This document shows positions 1 to 7,868 of a DNA stretch of 24,344 bases, in pieces. This DNA comes from Prevotellaceae bacterium UBA4359 (GTDB taxonomy: Bacteria; Bacteroidota; Bacteroidia; Bacteroidales; Bacteroidaceae). The DNA is taken from the NCBI GenBank assembly GCA_002393555.1, contig DGSP01000024.1:1-24344 (forward strand). Reading direction: 5' to 3'. Each line of letters begins with the position of its first letter. Within the stretch, counting starts at the first letter, position 1. Both the position numbers and the translations under genes were made by a program. Below the pieces are notes generated by a model. That model saw only the letters and a program-made list of their open reading frames with translations. It was not told where the DNA came from and ran no database searches.

Positions 1-16
1 AAGAAACAAATTAGCA

Positions 17-90
17 TAATTAGAATAATTTTATCCACAAATTATAATTATAGAAATTAGTGAACTGAATTATCCCAATTATTCTAATTA
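17..90. repeat. AT-rich inverted repeat upstream of the small peptide gene
   Basis: A perfect 14-base inverted repeat: TAATTAGAATAATT at 17-30 and its complement at 77-90, separated by 46 bases. The arms extend loosely outward (gaaac near 3-7, gtttc at 91-95). A short GC hairpin, gccg-cttg-cggc, follows at about 108-119. Because the region is AT-rich some symmetry is expected by chance, but 14 exact bases plus the flanking match is more than expected. It could be a remnant of a non-autonomous repeat element or a terminator for a gene to the left of the window. Confidence 0.55.
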
Positions 91-146
91 GTTTCAAGAA
101 AAAACAAGCCGCTTGCGGCGAAAAGGAGAAACATCATTGTATAAGA

Positions 147-154
147 TAATTTTG
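147..154 (+). promoter_or_regulatory. Putative -7 promoter element for the small peptide gene
   Basis: TAATTTTG fits the Bacteroidetes -7 consensus TAnnTTTG. It lies 27 bases before the ATG at 182, giving a leader of about 20 bases. No TTTG is seen at the expected -33 position, so this is a half-match. Confidence 0.4.
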
Positions 155-181
155 TGTAGTTACTTAAAAAACAGCAAGACA

Positions 182-379
182 ATGGAAAAGAAAAGATATT
201 TGGCTCCTGTGGTGGAGCACTTTGAGATGGACAGTGTGCTGCCCGTGTGTGTCAGCCCCGGTGTGAGGGGCGAAGGCTTGGGCTATGGCGGTGTGGATGG
301 TGAAGGGACGAAGGACCCGAGCGCGCAGCAGCGTGTGATTGAGGACTTGGAGGCTGGGGAGGCTGAGGACTTGTGGTGA
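182..379 (+). CDS. Small 'KxYxxPxxE'-type hypothetical peptide (65 aa)
   Basis: Product unknown. The ATG at 182 gives a 65-residue peptide starting MEKKRYLAPVVEHFEMD. A longer in-frame start at 113 would lie upstream of the putative promoter, so 182 is preferred. It has the pattern common in short Prevotella/Bacteroides proteins: a basic start, Y-x-x-P-x-x-E, a hydrophobic stretch ending in SPG (about residues 19-29), a Gly-rich middle (GEGLGYGGVDGEG) and an acidic tail ending DLW. No clear signal peptide or membrane segment is visible. The gene stands alone with its own -7 box and a strong hairpin terminator at 476-512. The stereotyped head, glycine core and acidic tail could suit a secreted or processed peptide, but that is speculation. 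Reading frame and family resemblance are fairly secure; function is not known. Confidence 0.6.
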   Translation: MEKKRYLAPVVEHFEMDSVLPVCVSPGVRGEGLGYGGVDGEGTKDPSAQQRVIEDLEAGEAEDLW

Positions 380-475
380 GAGAGGTGTGAATGGTGGGGG
401 TGATGGTGGGGGTGCTTCGGCGGGTAAACCTCCGAACGCTGGTGGGGAGGTGTGAGGTGGATTCTGAAGAAAGGG

Positions 476-512
476 AAAAGGCCCTGCGAGGTGTTGCCTC
501 GTGGGGCCTTTT
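476..512. terminator. Bidirectional intrinsic terminator
   Basis: A 16-base stem, AAAAGGCCCTGCGAGG at 476-491 with CCTCGTGGGGCCTTTT at 497-512, complete when two G-U wobbles are allowed, and a five-base loop. The A-tract and T-tract flanks let it serve both the peptide gene (+) and the trmH-like gene (-). Confidence 0.8.
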
Positions 513-526
513 CTGTGCATGAAAAT

Positions 527-543
527 AGGTGTGAGTCACACCT
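527..543. repeat. Palindrome AGGTGTGAGTCACACCT
   Basis: An odd-length perfect palindrome with 8-base arms. The stop codon of the trmH-like gene (536-538, minus strand) lies inside it. The same arms recur three times (one copy degenerate) at 13670-13734, so this is an interspersed repeat and not part of the gene. Confidence 0.65.
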
Positions 544-1117
544 GTTTTGGGGGTGTGGAAGGGGGAGGTGATGGGATGAGGAGGTGTTTGGCAAATTCCC
601 AGATAACGATGCCGGCGGTGGTGCTGACATTGAGGGAGTGTTTGGTGCCAAACTGGGGAATCTCGATGCAGCCGTGGGAAGCATCGACCACTTCTTGGTG
701 GACTCCTTTCACTTCGTTGCCGAGTACGATGGCGTATTTGGAGTTGGAGGGTGAGGGGAGGGTCTGGAGGGTCTGCAGGGGGGTGGAGCCTTGGCATTGT
801 TCGATGGAAAAGATGGTGTAGCCTTGGCTTTTCAGTTCCTCCACTGCATCCAGAGCGGTGGGGAAGTGTCGCCAGGCCACGGTGTCTTCGGCTCCGAGGG
901 CTGTCTTGTGTATTTCGGGGTGTGGTGGTTGGGCGGTGATGCCGCACAGGTGGATGGCTTCGACGCGGAAGGCATCGGCGGTGCGGAAGACGCTGCCCAC
1001 GTTGTACATGCTGCGCACGTCGTCAAGCACCACGATGAGGGGCATCTTTTCTGACGCACGAAACTCTTCTGCGTTCATGCGCCCCATTTCGGTTATTGTC
1101 AGTTTCCTGTTCCGCAT
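536..1117 (-). CDS. SpoU/TrmH-family RNA 2'-O-ribose methyltransferase
   Basis: A SPOUT-fold methyltransferase expected to transfer a methyl group from SAM to a ribose 2'-OH of tRNA or rRNA; the target nucleotide cannot be told from sequence. The ATG at 1117 (MRNRKLTITEMGRM) gives 193 aa, a usual length for the short TrmH-like proteins of Bacteroidetes. Motif 1 is NVGSVFRTADAF (39-50), motif 2 LGNEVKGV (132-139) and motif 3 IPQFGTKHSLNVS (153-165), which form the trefoil-knot SAM site. Upstream in-frame codons exist, but they run through the spacer after the DUF4294 gene. The gap from that gene is 40 bases, so the two are probably co-transcribed. One oddity is residues 113-124 (PLQTLQTLPSPS), encoded by a G/C-skewed repeat shared with the RNase H linker. 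The C-terminus is proline-rich and ends inside a palindromic repeat. Confidence 0.88.
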   Translation of the reverse strand: MRNRKLTITEMGRMNAEEFRASEKMPLIVVLDDVRSMYNVGSVFRTADAFRVEAIHLCGITAQPPHPEIHKTALGAEDTVAWRHFPTALDAVEELKSQGYTIFSIEQCQGSTPLQTLQTLPSPSNSKYAIVLGNEVKGVHQEVVDASHGCIEIPQFGTKHSLNVSTTAGIVIWEFAKHLLIPSPPPSTPPKQV

Positions 1118-1157
1118 GATAAATTGTACATGGTAAATGGTCAAATGGTCAATGAGG

Positions 1158-1808
1158 TTACATTTGTCCGCTCTCAATCAGCAGGATGGCGCGTTCGGTG
1201 AGTCGGTCGTCCACTTCGGGGTCGTATTGCTTTTTCAGACTGGCTCCGAAGAGGGAGGCAAAAGCGTTGTAGAAGCCAGCCTTGAAGCCGCCCATGTATT
1301 TCTTGATGAGTTCGTAGCCCGTCATGTCGCACTGGCGGTCGATGAGTTTGATGAGGAGTTTGCCTTGTGCGAAGGTGAGTTTCTTGAGTCGGGGGTAGTA
1401 CTTCGCCTTCAGTTCCTTCTCCTGCTGCTTCATGTAGGCATCCTTCTCTTTCTTGGTGGGCAGCGAGTCCATGTGGGCGATGGTCTGGTTGACTGTGGCC
1501 TGAATCTCGCATGCGAGGGGATAGACTTTCTTGATGTTGTTGGCTATCTTGTAGTACTTCCGGGCTTGTGCGGGACTCTTGAAGGTGAGTTTCTTGAACA
1601 CGTAGAAGTCGCTGTACTGGAAACTGGGTATCATCTCGCCTTCGTAGTCCACCATGCCGGTGTAGTAGAGTTGGTGGGTGAAGATGGGTTCTCCTGTCAT
1701 GGCACGGTCGGTCTCGGCATCGGCCTTCACCTCCTGTGCCTGACTGCAGAGTGGAAGCATGGCACAAACCACTGCTAACAATCCTATAACCAACGTGTTT
1801 CTTTTCAC
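1158..1808 (-). CDS. DUF4294 family exported protein
   Basis: A 216-residue protein recognised as a DUF4294-type Bacteroidetes protein; its biochemical role is unknown. The N-terminus MKRNTLVIGLLAVVCAMLPL followed by CSQAQ is a Sec signal peptide, with likely signal peptidase I cleavage after SQA. This places the mature protein in the periplasm. The conserved core covers the region with YTGMVDYEGEMIPSF, a YVFKKLTF segment and a Lys-rich helical part; the C-terminal third contains DRQCDMTGYELIKKYMGGFKAG. The GTG at 1808 is chosen because the signal peptide begins there. A TTG at 1832 lies inside the -7 promoter element and cannot be in the transcript from that promoter. The trmH-like gene follows 40 bases downstream on the same strand. 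Confidence 0.82.
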   Translation of the reverse strand: MKRNTLVIGLLAVVCAMLPLCSQAQEVKADAETDRAMTGEPIFTHQLYYTGMVDYEGEMIPSFQYSDFYVFKKLTFKSPAQARKYYKIANNIKKVYPLACEIQATVNQTIAHMDSLPTKKEKDAYMKQQEKELKAKYYPRLKKLTFAQGKLLIKLIDRQCDMTGYELIKKYMGGFKAGFYNAFASLFGASLKKQYDPEVDDRLTERAILLIESGQM

Positions 1809-1829
1809 TGCTTTTTTCTTTATTGGCTG

Positions 1830-1837
1830 CAAAATTA
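1830..1837 (-). promoter_or_regulatory. -7 promoter element for the DUF4294-trmH operon
   Basis: On the minus strand, TAATTTTG matches TAnnTTTG. The predicted transcription start is about 7 bases downstream, leaving a 15-20 base leader before the GTG at 1808. No TTTG is seen about 20 bases upstream. The element also decides the start codon, because it excludes the TTG at 1832. Confidence 0.5.
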
Positions 1838-1901
1838 GTAAGAAAAAGGCATATAGGGTTCTTTTTCACGTTTTGTAACAATATTTTTTAAGTTTTTTCA
1901 C

Positions 1902-2055
1902 TATCTTTTGCTCCGTGCAAGATACTCGCGCTCGGAAAAACACAAATTATTTTGTTTTTTCTCTCACTTAATCGTAACTTTCGCTCCGCGCAAGTTACTC
2001 ACGCTCGGAAAAATACAAATTATTTTGTTTTTTCTCTCACTTAATCGTAACTTTG
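1902..2055 (+). repeat. 73-bp tandem repeat carrying the mutS promoter
   Basis: Two consecutive 73-base units (1902-1974 and 1975-2047) followed by the start of a third (2048-2055). Apart from the first few bases, the units differ at about four positions. Each unit begins at a -7-like octamer: TATCTTTT, TAACTTTC, TAACTTTG. Each then has a C/G-rich part (gctccgcgcaagttactc) and ends with an AT-rich part containing ATTTTGTTTTTTCTC. Duplication therefore produced a spare promoter upstream of the working one. Confidence 0.85.
2024..2055 (+). promoter_or_regulatory. mutS promoter, TTTG-N20-TAACTTTG
   Basis: TTTG at 2024-2027 and TAACTTTG at 2048-2055 are separated by exactly 20 bases, a full match to the Bacteroidetes housekeeping promoter. 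Expected initiation is near 2062, about 14 bases before the mutS ATG. The upstream duplicate at 1951-1982 has a final C (TAACTTTC) and is probably weaker. Confidence 0.75.
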
Positions 2056-2075
2056 TAGCCCAAACACATCAATCT

Positions 2076-4703
2076 ATGGCGAAGAAAGAAGAGTTGACAC
2101 CCATGATGCGGCAGTTTTACGACCTGAAGGCGAAACATCCTGATGCGCTGCTGCTATTTCGTTGTGGCGACTTCTATGAGACTTATAACGAGGATGCTAC
2201 GGTGGCTGCCGAGATTTTGGGCATCACGCTGACGAAGCGGAGCAGTGTGGCTGGCACGTCGGCCAGCGGCACGGCTATGGCTGGGTTTCCCTATCATGCG
2301 CTGGACACCTATTTGCCCAAACTCATCAGGGCTGGCAAGCGGGTGGCCATCTGCGACCAACTGGAGGACCCGAAACTGACGAAGAAACTGGTGAAGCGAG
2401 GCATCACGGAACTGGTCACACCAGGTGTGGCTCTGACGGATAATGTGCTGAACACGAAGGAGAACAACTTTCTGGCATCGGTGCATTTCGGCAAGTCGGC
2501 CTGTGGCGTGGCTCTGCTCGACATCTCGACGGGTGAGTTCCTCTGTGCGGAGGGTACGACGGACTATGTGGATAAACTCCTGACGAACTTCGGGCCGAAG
2601 GAGGTGCTGTTTGAGCGTGGCAAGCGGCCTATGTTTGAAGGCAATTTCGGCAGCAAGTTCTTCACCTTCGAACTGGACGACTGGATTTACACCGACGAGG
2701 CGGCCCGCAAGAAACTCTTGGCTCATTTCGGCACAAAGAACCTGAAGGGCTATGGCGTGGAACACCTGAAGAATGGGGTGGTGGCGGCTGGTGCGGTGCT
2801 GTTCTATCTGGAGCAGACACAGCACACACACATCGGCCACATTCGCAGCATCCGTCAGATAGAGGAGAACCGCTATGTGCGGATGGACAAGTTTACGGTG
2901 AGGAGCCTCGAACTGCTCGGCTCGATGAACGAGGGGGGTAACAGCCTGCTGTCGGTCATCGACAAGACGGTGAGTCCGATGGGAGCGAGGATGCTGAGGC
3001 GATGGGTGGTGTTTCCTCTGAAGGACGTGAAGCCCATCGTGGAGCGACAGAACGTGGTGGAACACTTCTTCAAGGAGCCTGACCTGAGGGACAGCATCGA
3101 GGAACTGCTGCACCAGATTGGCGACTTGGAGCGCATAGCGAGCAAGGTGGCTGTGGGCAGAGTGAATCCGCGCGAGATGGTGCAGTTGATGCAGGCACTG
3201 AAGGCGATTGAGCCTATCAAGAACCTGTGTCTGCAGTCGGACAGCGAGAGCCTGCACGGCTTTGGCGAGCGGCTGGATGCCTGCATCCCGCTGCGCGACC
3301 GCATTGAGCGGGAACTGAAGCCTTCGCCACCCATCCTGCTGAACAAGGGGGGCGTGATTGCCGATGGGGTGAACAGCGAACTGGACGACCTGCGCCACAT
3401 TGCCTATTCGGGCAAGGACTATCTCTTGCAGATTCAGCAGCGCGAGGCGGAGGCCACGGGCATTCAGAGCCTGAAGATTGGCTTCAACAATGTGTTTGGC
3501 TACTACATGGAGGTGAGGAACACCTACAAGGACCAGGTGCCGCAAGACTGGATTAGGAAGCAGACGCTGACGCAGGCGGAGCGGTACATCACGCAAGAAC
3601 TGAAGGAATATGAGGAGAAGATTCTGGGGGCGGAGGAGAAGATTCTAAGTCTGGAGATGAGGCTGTTCAACGAACTGGTGGCGGATGCAGCGAACTACAT
3701 TCCGCAGATTCAGCAGAACGCCGCACTCATTGGGCAGATGGACTGTCTGCTGTCGTTTGCCCTGGCAGCCAAGGAGTATCGCTACAACCGCCCGGTGGTG
3801 GACGAGAGCCTGGTCATCGACATCAAGCAGGGACGCCACCCAGTCATCGAGCGGCAGATGCCTGTGGGCGAGGAATATGTGGCGAACGACCTCTATCTGG
3901 ACTCGGACAAGCAGCAGGTCATCATCCTGACAGGCCCGAACATGGCGGGTAAGTCGGCTCTGCTCCGCCAGACGGCACTCATCACCATCATGGCGCAGAT
4001 AGGAAGTTTCGTGCCTGCCGACAGCGCACGGATAGGACTGGCCGACAAGATTTTCACCCGTGTGGGGGCTTCGGACAACATCTCGGTGGGCGAATCGACC
4101 TTTATGGTGGAGATGAACGAGGCGGCCAGCATCCTGAACAACCTGAGTGCGCGCTCGCTGGTGCTCTTCGATGAGTTGGGGCGTGGCACCTCGACCTACG
4201 ACGGCATCTCCATCGCCTGGGCCATCGTGGAATACATCCACGAGAACCCGAAGGCTCATGCCCGGACTCTCTTTGCCACTCACTATCACGAACTGAACGA
4301 GATGGAGAAGATGCTGCCACGGGTGAAGAACTTCAACGTGAGTGTGAGGGAGGTGAACGGACGGGTCATCTTCATGAGGAAACTGGTGCCGGGCGGCAGC
4401 GAACACTCCTTCGGCATCCATGTGGCCAAGATTGCAGGTATGGCACCGAGTGTGGTGGCCCGGGCGGAGCAGGTGTTGAAGGAACTGGAGGCCAACAATT
4501 CGGGCGACGGCATCAGCAGGCCGAAGACGGAGAGCATACAGTCGGTGAGCAAGAGCGGAGTGCAGTTGAGTTTCTTCCAACTCGACGACCCTGTGCTGTG
4601 CCAGATTCGCGACGAGATTCTCGGCCTCGACATCAATGCCCTCACACCGCTCGAAGCCCTGAACAAACTGAACGACATCAAGCGCATTGTGAAGGGAAAA
4701 TGA
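2076..4703 (+). CDS. mutS: DNA mismatch repair protein MutS
   Basis: Recognises mismatches and small loops in newly replicated DNA and recruits MutL in an ATP-dependent way. The ATG at 2076 (MAKKEELTPMMRQFYDLKAK) gives 875 aa, normal for bacterial MutS. Upstream in-frame codons cross the promoter repeat and are not coding. Domain I carries the mismatch-probing motif GDFYE (Phe33-x-Glu35). Connector, core and clamp regions follow. The ABC ATPase has Walker A GPNMAGKS (620-627), signature STFMVEMNE, Walker B with Asp699-Glu700 in LVLFDELGRGTSTYDG, and the FATHYHEL switch near 735. The C-terminal helix-turn-helix region (VARAEQVLKELE) is present. No truncation or frameshift was seen. It is monocistronic: its promoter lies in the 73-bp repeat and two terminators follow. 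Confidence 0.98.
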   Translation: MAKKEELTPMMRQFYDLKAKHPDALLLFRCGDFYETYNEDATVAAEILGITLTKRSSVAGTSASGTAMAGFPYHALDTYLPKLIRAGKRVAICDQLEDPKLTKKLVKRGITELVTPGVALTDNVLNTKENNFLASVHFGKSACGVALLDISTGEFLCAEGTTDYVDKLLTNFGPKEVLFERGKRPMFEGNFGSKFFTFELDDWIYTDEAARKKLLAHFGTKNLKGYGVEHLKNGVVAAGAVLFYLEQTQHTHIGHIRSIRQIEENRYVRMDKFTVRSLELLGSMNEGGNSLLSVIDKTVSPMGARMLRRWVVFPLKDVKPIVERQNVVEHFFKEPDLRDSIEELLHQIGDLERIASKVAVGRVNPREMVQLMQALKAIEPIKNLCLQSDSESLHGFGERLDACIPLRDRIERELKPSPPILLNKGGVIADGVNSELDDLRHIAYSGKDYLLQIQQREAEATGIQSLKIGFNNVFGYYMEVRNTYKDQVPQDWIRKQTLTQAERYITQELKEYEEKILGAEEKILSLEMRLFNELVADAANYIPQIQQNAALIGQMDCLLSFALAAKEYRYNRPVVDESLVIDIKQGRHPVIERQMPVGEEYVANDLYLDSDKQQVIILTGPNMAGKSALLRQTALITIMAQIGSFVPADSARIGLADKIFTRVGASDNISVGESTFMVEMNEAASILNNLSARSLVLFDELGRGTSTYDGISIAWAIVEYIHENPKAHARTLFATHYHELNEMEKMLPRVKNFNVSVREVNGRVIFMRKLVPGGSEHSFGIHVAKIAGMAPSVVARAEQVLKELEANNSGDGISRPKTESIQSVSKSGVQLSFFQLDDPVLCQIRDEILGLDINALTPLEALNKLNDIKRIVKGK

Positions 4704-4738
4704 TGCCCCTCGCTCTCGTTGGAAGAGTCGTAAGAAAA

Positions 4739-4808
4739 GCGTACCCCTCGGGTACGGCATGGTGTACCCCTCGACTACACCTCGCCGTACCCGGGGGGTA
4801 CGCTTTTT
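4739..4808 (+). terminator. mutS terminator with a 19-bp stem
   Basis: GCGTACCCCTCGGGTACGG (4739-4757) pairs with CCGTACCCGGGGGGTACGC (4784-4802) with one mismatch, then a T-tract follows. The arms are themselves near-palindromic around GTACCC, and a smaller gtgta/tacac hairpin fills the loop. A-rich sequence before the stem gives some bidirectional capacity. Confidence 0.85.
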
Positions 4809-4818
4809 GTGGACACAA

Positions 4819-4842
4819 AAAAGGCTGAATTTCTTCAGCCTT
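4819..4842 (-). terminator. Terminator of the recA-yitT operon overlapping the yitT stop codon
   Basis: On the minus strand, AAGGCTGAA and TTCAGCCTT form a 9-base stem (plus 4821-4829 and 4834-4842) followed by a T-run. The yitT stop TGA (4835-4837) lies inside the stem, so termination follows the coding region with no spacer. Confidence 0.8.
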
Positions 4843-5731
4843 TTAATTTTTCAAATCCTTCTCCATACACGCCCTCAGCCTTGGTCTGCGAGATGAAGGC
4901 GGTGGGGTCGATGGCTTTCACCAATCGGAAAAGGGCCACCGACTGATTCTTCTTGGCCACCACCATGAGCACACTGACGGGCTGTCCGCTGTAGCATCCT
5001 GTGCCAGGCAGCAAGGTGGCCGAACGGTCCATCTCCTTGATGATGGCACTGCTGATGTCTTGCGGATGCTTGGTGATGATGAAGAACTGCACGGATTGCT
5101 GCACATAGTTCATCACATAGTCGAGCACCATGTTGCACACGAACATATCGACAAAGCCGAATGCCAGCCGCTGCCAGTCGTGCAAGAGTGGATAGGAGGC
5201 GCTGACGATGAAGATGTCGAGGTAGAGCAGCATACGTCCCAGACTGATGTGGCGGTATTTGTTCACGATGGCAGCGATGATATCGACACCACCTGTACTG
5301 CCCTGATGCAGAAAGCACTGTGCCAAGCCCATGCCGCAGAGCGAGGAGCCGAAGATGACGGCCATGAAGCCTTGGTCTTCGCCCAGATAGCGCGGCAGTT
5401 TGGTGGCTTCTTCGCCTGCACTGGCCAGCAGCAGACGCTGCATGGCCCAAAGGAAGAACGTGAGCATGAGGACGGCATAGATGGTCTTGATGCAGAACTT
5501 CAAGCCCAGTATCTTCAGGGCAACCAACAGCAGCAGTGCATTGGCAATGAGGTAACTGACCTGCATCTCCAACCCTGTCGTGTAGTAGATGAGTGCGCTC
5601 ACACCTGTCAGTCCGCCCGATGGAATCTCGTAGGGCAGCAGGAAGACCGTCCATCCTACGGCATAGAGAAGGAGTCCGAAAGTGATGAAGAGGTAATCTT
5701 CTACTTCATCTTTCCATTTTGTGAAGTTCAT
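4835..5731 (-). CDS. YitT family membrane protein (DUF161 + DUF2179)
   Basis: A 298-aa inner-membrane protein of the YitT family, of unknown function. The N-terminal two thirds contain about five hydrophobic helices; recognisable family segments include PYEIPSGGLTGVSAL (34-48) and GSTGGVDIIAAIVNKY (about 144-159). The cytosolic C-terminal DUF2179 domain starts near FFIITKHPQDISSAII and ends with the family-typical AEGVYGEGF. The start ATG overlaps the recA stop (ATGA), which implies translational coupling to recA and makes this the last gene of the operon. The terminator overlaps its own stop codon. Family assignment is secure. A link to DNA repair is only suggested by position. Confidence 0.9.
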   Translation of the reverse strand: MNFTKWKDEVEDYLFITFGLLLYAVGWTVFLLPYEIPSGGLTGVSALIYYTTGLEMQVSYLIANALLLLVALKILGLKFCIKTIYAVLMLTFFLWAMQRLLLASAGEEATKLPRYLGEDQGFMAVIFGSSLCGMGLAQCFLHQGSTGGVDIIAAIVNKYRHISLGRMLLYLDIFIVSASYPLLHDWQRLAFGFVDMFVCNMVLDYVMNYVQQSVQFFIITKHPQDISSAIIKEMDRSATLLPGTGCYSGQPVSVLMVVAKKNQSVALFRLVKAIDPTAFISQTKAEGVYGEGFEKLKG

Positions 5732-6810
5732 TCAGCCTCCTCTGCTTCTTTGTTGTCGTCCTCGGCTGACGAAGATGGAATGAACTCACTGCCAGAGATT
5801 TTGGCCATGATTTTCTTCTCAATCTCCTCGGCCAGTTCGGGATTGTCTTTCATGAGTTGCTTGGTGGCATCGCGCCCTTGTGCCAGGCGAGTGTCGCCAT
5901 AACTGAACCAACTGCCGCTTTTCTTCAGGATGCCAGCATCCACACCGAGGTCAACGATTTCGCCGCTCCTGCTGATGCCCTCGCCATACATGATGTCGAA
6001 CTCGCAGCGGCGGAAGGGGGGAGCCACCTTGTTCTTCACAATCTTCACTTTGGTCAGATTGCCCAAAATCTCGTCACCGTTCTTGATGGGAGTGCTCTTG
6101 CGCACGTCGATACGCACACTGGCATAGAACTTCAGGGCATTGCCACCAGTGGTGGTCTCAGGGTTGCCGAAGAGTACGCCAATCTTCTCGCGCAACTGGT
6201 TGATAAAGATGCAGGTAGTGTTGGTCTTGTTGATGGTTCCGGTGAGTTTGCGCAGAGCCTGGCTCATCAGTCGGGCATGCAGGCCCACCTTGTTGTCGCC
6301 CATGTCGCCCTCAATCTCTGCCTTTGGAGTCAGTGCAGCCACTGAGTCGATGACGATGATATCGACCGCACTCGAACGGATGAGTTGGTCGGCAATCTCC
6401 AGTGCCTGCTCGCCGTTGTCGGGCTGGCTGATGAGGAGGTTGTCAATATCCACACCGAGTTTCTCGGCATAGAAGCGGTCAAACGCATGCTCTGCATCGA
6501 TGAAGGCGGCCACACCGCCTGTCTTCTGGCACTCGGCTATGGCATGGATGGCCAGTGTCGTCTTACCAGATGATTCAGGACCGAAAATCTCGATGATGCG
6601 GCCCTTGGGATAACCGCCTACGCCCAGTGCGGCGTTCAGTCCGATAGAGCCGGAAGGGATGACATCGACGTGCTCGATGTTCTCGTCGCCCATCTTCATG
6701 ATGGCACCCTTGCCAAAACTTTTCTCTATCTTTTCCATAGCAGCCTGAAGTGCTTTCATCTTCTGCTGCTGAGGCGTCATGCTCGCCTCGTCCTTTTGTG
6801 TTTTTGCCAT
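5728..6810 (-). CDS. recA: Recombinase RecA
   Basis: Forms ATP-dependent filaments on single-stranded DNA for homologous recombination and for co-protease activity in the SOS response. It has 360 aa from MAKTQKDEAS. The motifs are Walker A GPESSGKT (77-84); Walker B DIIVIDSVAALTP; loop L1 region KAEIEGDMGDNKVGLHARL; loop L2 region FINQLREKIGVLFGNPET; and KFYASVRIDVR. The C-terminal tail is acidic (EEDDNKEAEEAE-like), as usual. No TAnnTTTG box is visible in the 21 bases upstream, so transcription probably comes from the radical SAM and carboxynorspermidine synthase genes before it. No LexA-like operator was recognised. Its stop codon overlaps the yitT start. Confidence 0.98.
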   Translation of the reverse strand: MAKTQKDEASMTPQQQKMKALQAAMEKIEKSFGKGAIMKMGDENIEHVDVIPSGSIGLNAALGVGGYPKGRIIEIFGPESSGKTTLAIHAIAECQKTGGVAAFIDAEHAFDRFYAEKLGVDIDNLLISQPDNGEQALEIADQLIRSSAVDIIVIDSVAALTPKAEIEGDMGDNKVGLHARLMSQALRKLTGTINKTNTTCIFINQLREKIGVLFGNPETTTGGNALKFYASVRIDVRKSTPIKNGDEILGNLTKVKIVKNKVAPPFRRCEFDIMYGEGISRSGEIVDLGVDAGILKKSGSWFSYGDTRLAQGRDATKQLMKDNPELAEEIEKKIMAKISGSEFIPSSSAEDDNKEAEEAE

Positions 6811-6831
6811 ATTTGCTTTTTTATGTTTTTG

Positions 6832-7860
6832 TCAATCTATCTTATAGTTCAAAGCCTTCGTCACGTGTTCCTGTTCGCCTGCTCCGCGAGGGTTGACCAA
6901 GTGCTTCAGGATGAAGCGTATCCGATGCGTCCGCCTGCAATACTGGTCAAAAGTCTCCTCGTAGGGGTTGAAACTCTCCTTCCATCCCTGATGGGGCGAG
7001 AGGTGGAACAGAGGAAGCATCTCCACCACTCTGTTCACGTGTTTCTGAGTCTTGTTCTCATGCTCTATCGAGTTGATGTTCGCCCTTTCGGGATACAAGC
7101 ACGTGATATGGTTCGCCTTGCAGTATTCTATCAGCGGACCGATTCTCTCCTCATACTTCTCGTCCAGTGCCTTCATCGAGTAGTTGTCGTAGGCCGTGCT
7201 GCCTATGTCCTGCACAGGCCGCAACTGCACCACATCGGGCTTCACTTGGCCGAACACCTCCTGAAAATGTGCCAGACTGTCAATATTGTCGGCACATACG
7301 GTATAGTTGAGGCGCAACTGAAACGATGGATGCCGCTCCTTCACCACACCAACATCTCCAATCAGTCGGATGAATCGGCTGAAATCCGCATTCCGCATCA
7401 TGTACTCATACGTGTCCTTGTCTAACCCATGAGCAGACAGCACCATCTCGTTCAGCCCTTCATCAGCCAGACGCAGCAGGGTCTCCCGTGTCAGCAGATT
7501 GCCGTTGGTGGTCAGCGAGATGTGGGGAACTCCCCTCTCATGAGCCGCTTTCACCAGACCTGCCAGACCCACATAGGTGGTCGGTTCTGCCCCACAGCCA
7601 ATCTGCAACTTCAGCACCCTCGGAAACACCGACCGCGCTATCTGCCTGATGTCCTCATCGGAGAAAACGCCGTGCAACAGTTTCGCATCCTCGGGGTTGC
7701 TGAAATAGCACATCCGGCATCTCAAGTTGCAGGCCAGCGAAGGGTCCATCAGGACATACAGATACCTCCTCTTGGTCAGATGCAGCGTCAGAATGCCCAA
7801 CAGTTTGATTCTCGGACTTTTGATGCGCCGATACCACTTGATGATGCTATAGGTGTTCAT
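6832..7860 (-). CDS. Radical SAM protein
   Basis: A probable radical SAM enzyme. The 4Fe-4S motif C-x3-C-x2-C is at Cys44, Cys48 and Cys51 (LACNLRCRMCYFSN). Expected SAM-binding features follow: a GAEPTTY stretch in the GGE-like position and SLTTNGNLLT in the strand-4 position. The ATG at 7860 gives 342 aa. A TTG at 7872 overlapping the upstream stop (ATTGA) is an alternative adding four residues. Later cysteines (EYCKANHITC, QYCRR) are too few for a full SPASM cluster set. It sits between carboxynorspermidine synthase and recA with short spacers, so it is an operon member. The substrate is unknown. MoaA/PqqE-like proteins are the nearest general resemblance, and a role in polyamine metabolism is only a contextual guess. 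Confidence 0.85.
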   Translation of the reverse strand: MNTYSIIKWYRRIKSPRIKLLGILTLHLTKRRYLYVLMDPSLACNLRCRMCYFSNPEDAKLLHGVFSDEDIRQIARSVFPRVLKLQIGCGAEPTTYVGLAGLVKAAHERGVPHISLTTNGNLLTRETLLRLADEGLNEMVLSAHGLDKDTYEYMMRNADFSRFIRLIGDVGVVKERHPSFQLRLNYTVCADNIDSLAHFQEVFGQVKPDVVQLRPVQDIGSTAYDNYSMKALDEKYEERIGPLIEYCKANHITCLYPERANINSIEHENKTQKHVNRVVEMLPLFHLSPHQGWKESFNPYEETFDQYCRRTHRIRFILKHLVNPRGAGEQEHVTKALNYKID

Positions 7861-7868
7861 GCCTTGAA

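Noticed and set aside
1809..1832. TTG start at 1832 for the DUF4294 protein
   Set aside because: It lies within the TAATTTTG promoter element, and the signal peptide begins naturally at the GTG at 1808.
1908..2075. N-terminal extension of mutS by 56 codons
   Set aside because: It translates the 73-bp promoter repeat and lies upstream of the predicted transcription start; the family N-terminus fits the ATG at 2076.
2154..3596. Long minus-strand open frame opposite mutS
   Set aside because: Antisense shadow of mutS; His/Leu-rich translation without domains.
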